Source of the DNA: Ptiloglossa arizonensis
Lineage: Eukaryota > Arthropoda > Insecta > Hymenoptera > Colletidae
Assembly (NCBI RefSeq): GCF_051014685.1
Contig: NW_027478987.1
Location: 62,001-126,000, forward strand
DNA length: 64,000 nucleotides
Direction: 5' to 3'
A program made the position numbers and the translations under genes. Below the pieces are notes generated by a model, which saw nothing but the letters and a program-made list of their open reading frames with translations, searched no databases and was not told the DNA's origin. The first letter of the stretch is position 1. Each line of letters opens with the position of its first letter. Shown here in pieces: positions 58,201-64,000 of the stretch.

Positions 58201-58923
58201 ACGATATACGTTATGCGTTATATGTTATACGTTATACGTTATACGTTATACGTTATACGTCATAGGTTATACGTTATACGTAATACGTTACACGTTATAC
58301 GTTACACGTTATTCGTAATACATTATACGTGATACGGTATACGTTATACGCTATACGTTATACGGTGTACGATATACGTTATGCGTTTTACGTTATTCGT
58401 GATACGTTATACGTTATACGTTATACGTTATACGTTATACGTTATACGTTATACGTAATACGTTATACGTTATACGTTATACGATATACGTTATACGTTA
58501 TACGTTATACGTTATACGTTATACGTTATACGTTATACGTTATACGTTATACGTTATACGTTATACGTTATACGTTATACGTTATACGTTATACGTTATA
58601 CGTTATACGTTATACGTTATACGTTATACGTTATACGTTATACGTTATACGTTATACGTTATACGTTATACGTTATACGTTATACGTTATACGTTATACG
58701 TTATACGTTATACGTTATACGTTATACGTTATACGTTATACGTCATAGGTTATACGTTATGCGTTATACGTTATACGTTATACGTTATACGTTATACGTT
58801 ATACGTTAAACGTTATACGTTATACGTTATACGTTATACGTTATACGTTATACGTTATACGTTATACGTTATACGTTATACTTTATACGTTATACGTTAT
58901 ACGTTATACGTTATACGTTATAC

Positions 58924-59128
58924 GTTTTGCGTTATACGTTATATGTAATATGTAATGCGTCATACGTTTTACGTTATTCGTTATACGTTTTTCGTTACAA
59001 GTTATACGTTATACGTCATACGTTATAAGTTATACGTCATAAGTTATACGATACACGTTATACGTTATACGAAATATGTAATACGTAATACGTTTTACGT
59101 CATTCGTTATACGTTCTTCGTTACACGT
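58924..59128. repeat. D cassette, copy 6
   Basis: Same variant order; the next copy follows only 483 bp (69 monomers) later. Confidence 0.88.
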
Positions 59129-59406
59129 TATACGTTATACGTTATGCGTTATACGTTATACGTTATACGTTATACGTTATACGTTATGCGTTATACGTTT
59201 TACGTTATTCGTGATACGTCATAGGTTATACGTTATGCGTTATACGTTATACGTTATACGTTATACGTTATACGTTATACGTTAAACGTTATACGTTATA
59301 CGTTATACGTTATACGTTATACGTTATACGTTATACGTTATACGTTATACGTTATACTTTATACGTTATACGTTATACGTTATACGTTATACGTTATACG
59401 TTATAC

Positions 59407-59611
59407 GTTTTGCGTTATACGTTATATGTAATATGTAATGCGTCATACGTTTTACGTTATTCGTTATACGTTTTTCGTTACAAGTTATACGTTATACGTC
59501 ATACGTTATAAGTTATACGTCATAAGTTATACGATACACGTTATACGTTATACGAAATATGTAATACGTAATACGTTTTACGTCATTCGTTATACGTTCT
59601 TCGTTACACGT
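59407..59611. repeat. D cassette, copy 7
   Basis: Same variant order; it starts a 1071-bp repeat (153 x 7) shared with copy 8. Confidence 0.88.
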
Positions 59612-60477
59612 TATACGTTATACGTTATGCGTTATACGTTATACGTTATACGTTATACGTTATACGTTATACGTTATACGTTATACGTTATACGTTATAC
59701 GTTATACGTTATACGTTATACGTTATACGTTATACGTCATAGGTTATACGTTATGCGTTATACGTTATACGTTATACGTTATACGTTATACGTTATACGT
59801 TAAACGTTATACGTTATACGTTATACGTTATACGTTATGCGTTATACGTTTTACGTTATTCGTGATACGTTATACGTTATACGTTATACGTTATACGTTA
59901 TACGTTATACGTTATACGGTATACGTTATACATTATACGTTATACGTTATACGTTATACGTTATACGTTATACGTTATACGTTTTACGATATACGTTATA
60001 CGTTATACGTTATACGTTATACGTTATACGTTATACGTTATACGTTATACGTTATACGTTATACGTTATACTTTATACGTTATACGTTATACGTTATACG
60101 TTATACGTTAAACGTTATACGTTATACGTTATACGTTATACGTTATACGTTATACGTTATACGTTATACGTTATACGTTATACGTTACATGTTATACGTT
60201 CTACGTTATACGTTATAAGTTACATGTTATACGTTCTACGTTATACGTTATACGTTATACGTTATACGTTATACGTTATACGTTATACGTTATACGTTAT
60301 ACGTTATACATTATACGTTATACGTTATACGTTATACGTTATACGTTATACGTTAAACGTTATACGTTATACGTTATTCGTTATACGTTATACGTTATAC
60401 GTTATACGTTATACGTTATACGTTATACGTTATACTTTATACGTTATACGTTATACGTTATACGTTATACGTTATAC

Positions 60478-60682
60478 GTTTTGCGTTATACGTTATATGT
60501 AATATGTAATGCGTCATACGTTTTACGTTATTCGTTATACGTTTTTCGTTACAAGTTATACGTTATACGTCATACGTTATAAGTTATACGTCATAAGTTA
60601 TACGATACACGTTATACGTTATACGAAATATGTAATACGTAATACGTTTTACGTCATTCGTTATACGTTCTTCGTTACACGT
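60478..60682. repeat. D cassette, copy 8
   Basis: Same variant order, 1071 bp after copy 7; the downstream flank also matches that of copy 7. Confidence 0.88.
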
Positions 60683-63186
60683 TATACGTTATACGTTATG
60701 CGTTATACGTTATACGTTATACGTTATACGTTATACGTTATACGTTATACGTTATACGTTATACGTTATACGTTATACGTTATACGTTATACGTTATACG
60801 TTATACGTCATAGGTTATACGTTATGCGTTATACGTTATACGTTATACGTTATACGTTATACGTTATACGTTAAACGTTATACGTTATACGTTATACGTT
60901 ATACGTTATGCGTTATACGTTTTACGTTATTCGTGATACGTTATACGTTATACGTTATACGTTATACGTTATACGTTATACGTTATACGGTATACGTTAT
61001 ACATTATACGTTATACGTTATACGTTATACGTTATACGTTATACGTTATACGTTTTACGATATACGTTATACGTTATACGTTATACGTTATACGTTATAC
61101 GTTATACGTTATACGTTATACGTTATACGTTATACGTTATACTTTATACGTTATACGTTATACGTTATACGTTATACGTTAAACGTTATACGTTATACGT
61201 TATACGTTATACGTTATACGTTATACGTTATACGTTATACGTTATACGTTATACGTTACATGTTATACGTTCTACGTTATACGTTATAAGTTACATGTTA
61301 TACGTTCTACGTTATACGTTATACGTTATACGTTATACGTTATACGTTATACGTTATACGTTATACGTTATACGTTATACATTATACGTTATACGTTATA
61401 CGTTATACGTTATACGTTATACGTCATACGTTATACGTTATGCGTTATACGTTATACGTTATACGTTATACGTTATACGTTATACGTTATACGTTATACG
61501 TTATACGTTATACGTTATACCTTATACGTTATACGTTATACGTTATACGTTATACGTTATACGTTATACGTTATACGTTATACGTTATACGTTATACGTT
61601 ATGCGTTATACGTTTTACGTCATACGTTATACGTTATACATTGTACGTTATACGTTATACGTTATACCTTATACGTTATACGTTATACGTTATACGTTAT
61701 ACGGTATACGTTATACGTTATGCGTTATACGTTTTACGTTATACGTTATACGTTATACGTTATACGTTATACGTTTTACGATATACGTTATACGTTATAC
61801 GTTATACGCTATACGTTATACGTTATACGTTATACGTTATACGTTATACGTTTTACGTTATACGGTATACGATATACGTTATGCGTTATACGTTTTACGT
61901 TATTCGTTATACGTTATACGTTATACGTTATGCGTTATACGTTTTACGTTATACGTTATACGGTATACGTTATACATTATACGTTATACGTTATACGTTA
62001 TACGTTATACGTTATACGTTATACGTTTTACGATATACGTTATACGTTATACGTTATACGTTATACGTTATACGTTATACGTTATACGTTATACGTTATA
62101 CGTTATACGTTATACGTTATACGTTATACGTTATACGTTATACGTTATACGTTATACGTTATACGTTATACGTTATACGTTATACGTTATACGTTATACG
62201 GTATACGTTATACATTATACGTTATACGTTATACGTTATACGTTATACGTTATACGTTATACGTTTTACGATATACGTTATACGTTATACGTTATACGTT
62301 ATACGTTATACGTTATACGTTATACGTTATACGTTATACGTTATACGTTATACTTTATACGTTATACGTTATACGTTATACGTTATACGTTATACGTTAT
62401 ACGTTATACATTATACGTTATACGTTATACGTTATACGTTATACGTTATACGTTATACGTTAAACGTTATACGTTATACGTTATACGTTATACGTTATAC
62501 GTTAAACGTTATACGTTATACGTTATACGTTATACGTTATGCGTTATACGTTTTACGTTATTCGTGATACGTTATACGTTATACGTTATACGTTATACGT
62601 TATACGTTATACGTTATACGGTATACGTTATACATTATACGTTATACGTTATACGTTATACGTTATACGTTATACGTTATACGTTTTACGATATACGTTA
62701 TACGTTATACGTTATACGTTATACGTTATACGTTATACGTTATACGTTATACGTTATACGTTATACGTTATACTTTATACGTTATACGTTATACGTTATA
62801 CGTTATACGTTAAACGTTATACGTTATACGTTATACGTTATACGTTATACGTTATACGTTATACGTTATACGTTATACGTTATACGTTATACGTTACATG
62901 TTATACGTTCTACGTTATACGTTATAAGTTACATGTTATACGTTCTACGTTATACGTTATACGTTATACGTTATACGTTATACGTTATACGATATACGTT
63001 ATACGTTATACGTTATACGTTATACATTATACGTTATACGTTATACGTTATACGTTATACGTTATACGTTAAACGTTATACGTTATACGTTATACGTTAT
63101 ACGTTATACGTTATACGTTATACGTTATACGTTATACGTTATACTTTATACGTTATACGTTATACGTTATACGTTATACGTTATAC

Positions 63187-63391
63187 GTTTTGCGTTATAC
63201 GTTATATGTAATATGTAATGCGTCATACGTTTTACGTTATTCGTTATACGTTTTTCGTTACAAGTTATACGTTATACGTCATACGTTATAAGTTATACGT
63301 CATAAGTTATACGATACACGTTATACGATATACGAAATATGTAATACGTAATACGTTTTACGTCATTCGTTATACGTTCTTCGTTACACGT
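63187..63391. repeat. D cassette, copy 9
   Basis: Same variant order, 2709 bp (387 x 7) after copy 8. One change is visible: CGATATACGAAATATG replaces CGTTATACGAAATATG near 63328. Confidence 0.88.
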
Positions 63392-64000
63392 TATACGTTA
63401 TACGTTATGCGTTATACGTTATACGTTATACGTTATACGTTATACGTTATACGTTATACGTTATACGTTATACGTTATACGTTATACGTTATACGTTATA
63501 CGTTATACGTTATACGTCATAGGTTATACGTTATGCGTTATACGTTATACGTTATACGTTATACGTTATACGTTATACGTTAAACGTTATACGTTATACG
63601 TTATACGTTATACGTTATGCGTTATACGTTTTACGTTATTCGTGATACGTTATACGTTATACGTTATACGTTATACGTTATACGTTATACGTTATACGGT
63701 ATACGTTATACATTATACGTTATACGTTATACGTTATACGTTATACGTTATACGTTATACGTTTTACGATATACGTTATACGTTATACGTTATACGTTAT
63801 ACGTTATACGTTATACGTTATACGTTATACGTTATACGTTATACGTTATACTTTATACGTTATACGTTATACGTTATACGTTATACGTTAAACGTTATAC
63901 GTTATACGTTATACGTTATACGTTATACGTTATACGTTATACGTTATACGTTATACGTTATACGTTACATGTTATACGTTCAACGTTATACGTTATAAGT

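Larger units (their letters stand above)
46670..58750. repeat. Higher-order repeat family with J cassettes and TATAGGTTTTACG marker
   Basis: The rare TATAGGTTTTACG variant follows a TATATAATACGTTATGCG mark at about 47219, 49322, 52216 and 57799, each preceded by TACATTATATGTGATACGG and followed by GTCATAGG, TTCGTTATGCG and then a K cassette (47874, 49984, 52871, 58364). Spacings of about 2.10, 2.89 and 5.58 kb show repeated copying with variable amounts of plain monomer between landmarks. Confidence 0.75.
22589..64000. repeat. Heptamer satellite array (ACGTTAT)n, right block
   Basis: The same 7-bp satellite resumes immediately after the retroelement and continues to the window end, in the same orientation and with the same variant cassettes as the left block. 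The two blocks are one array split by the insertion, as shown by the 13-14 bp duplication at the junctions. Cassette content changes along it: 24-46 kb is rich in K cassettes with no D cassette, while 50-64 kb holds six D cassettes. Apart from the repeats listed separately, I see nothing in this block that looks like a gene or RNA. Confidence 0.98.
58924..64000. repeat. Higher-order repeats with 1071- and 2709-bp spacing
   Basis: The D cassette and its downstream flank (GTCATAGG, TTAAACG, GCGTTATACGTTTTACG, GTGATACG, GGTATACG, TACATT) recur with exact multiples of 7: 59407 to 60478 (1071 bp) and 60478 to 63187 (2709 bp). Part of the unit without the D cassette also recurs at about 62539. The window ends inside the last copy. 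Confidence 0.8.

Noticed and set aside
60908..63211. Very long + strand reading frames with VIRYTLY repeats (up to 767 codons), and dozens of similar ones across the array.
   Set aside because: They are a direct result of a stop-free 7-bp repeat; all three + frames give the same peptide cycle, there is no codon signature, no domain and no gene structure. Not annotated as proteins.
1..64000. CRISPR array.
   Set aside because: The repeated unit is only 7 bp with no unique spacers and no cas genes; the insert is a eukaryotic-type retrotransposon.
1..64000. Telomeric repeat array.
   Set aside because: The monomer has a single G and a single C and no G-run on either strand, unlike telomerase-made repeats. 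The array also shows higher-order block structure, which fits a satellite better.

Overview
The window is almost entirely one satellite DNA array. The monomer is the 7-bp unit ACGTTAT, read on the + strand, and the array fills 1-20042 and 22589-64000 and runs off both ends. The only other DNA is a 2.5-kb GC-rich insert at 20043-22588 on the minus strand. It is a 5'-truncated non-LTR retrotransposon with an intact reverse-transcriptase reading frame, a structured 3' UTR, a poly(A) tail, and a 13-14 bp target-site duplication made of satellite sequence. I see no rRNA, tRNA, CRISPR array or single-copy host gene.

The organism is a eukaryote. The protein has the reverse-transcriptase motif order, the CYADD catalytic box and the C-terminal C-x2-C-x8-H-x4-C zinc knuckle of the R1 clade, which is known mainly from arthropods and includes R1, TRAS, SART and Waldo. 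An insect is therefore the best guess. No order or species can be supported from this window.

The array is not uniform. Point and short-length variants of the heptamer are grouped into cassettes that recur with nearly the same order of variants, so the array has a higher-order structure. Three recognisable cassettes are: K (about 187 bp, about 40 copies, marked by GGTGTACGATATACG), D (205 bp, nine copies, the most divergent), and J (marked by TATATAATACG, about 18 copies). Large duplications built from these include a threefold repeat of about 3.2-3.5 kb (7.9-18.1 kb), a pair about 5.1 kb apart (0.35-1.4 and 5.5-6.5 kb), a pair about 7.2-7.4 kb apart (31.4-34.7 and 38.8-41.9 kb), and repeats of 1071 and 2709 bp near the right end.

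The retroelement interrupted one K cassette inside a local repeat of about 1.3-1.55 kb whose neighbouring copies lack it. It therefore arrived after that local amplification. Its open frame and perfect target-site duplication suggest a recent insertion. The long open frames across the satellite on the + strand are a by-product of a stop-free 7-bp unit and are not annotated as genes.
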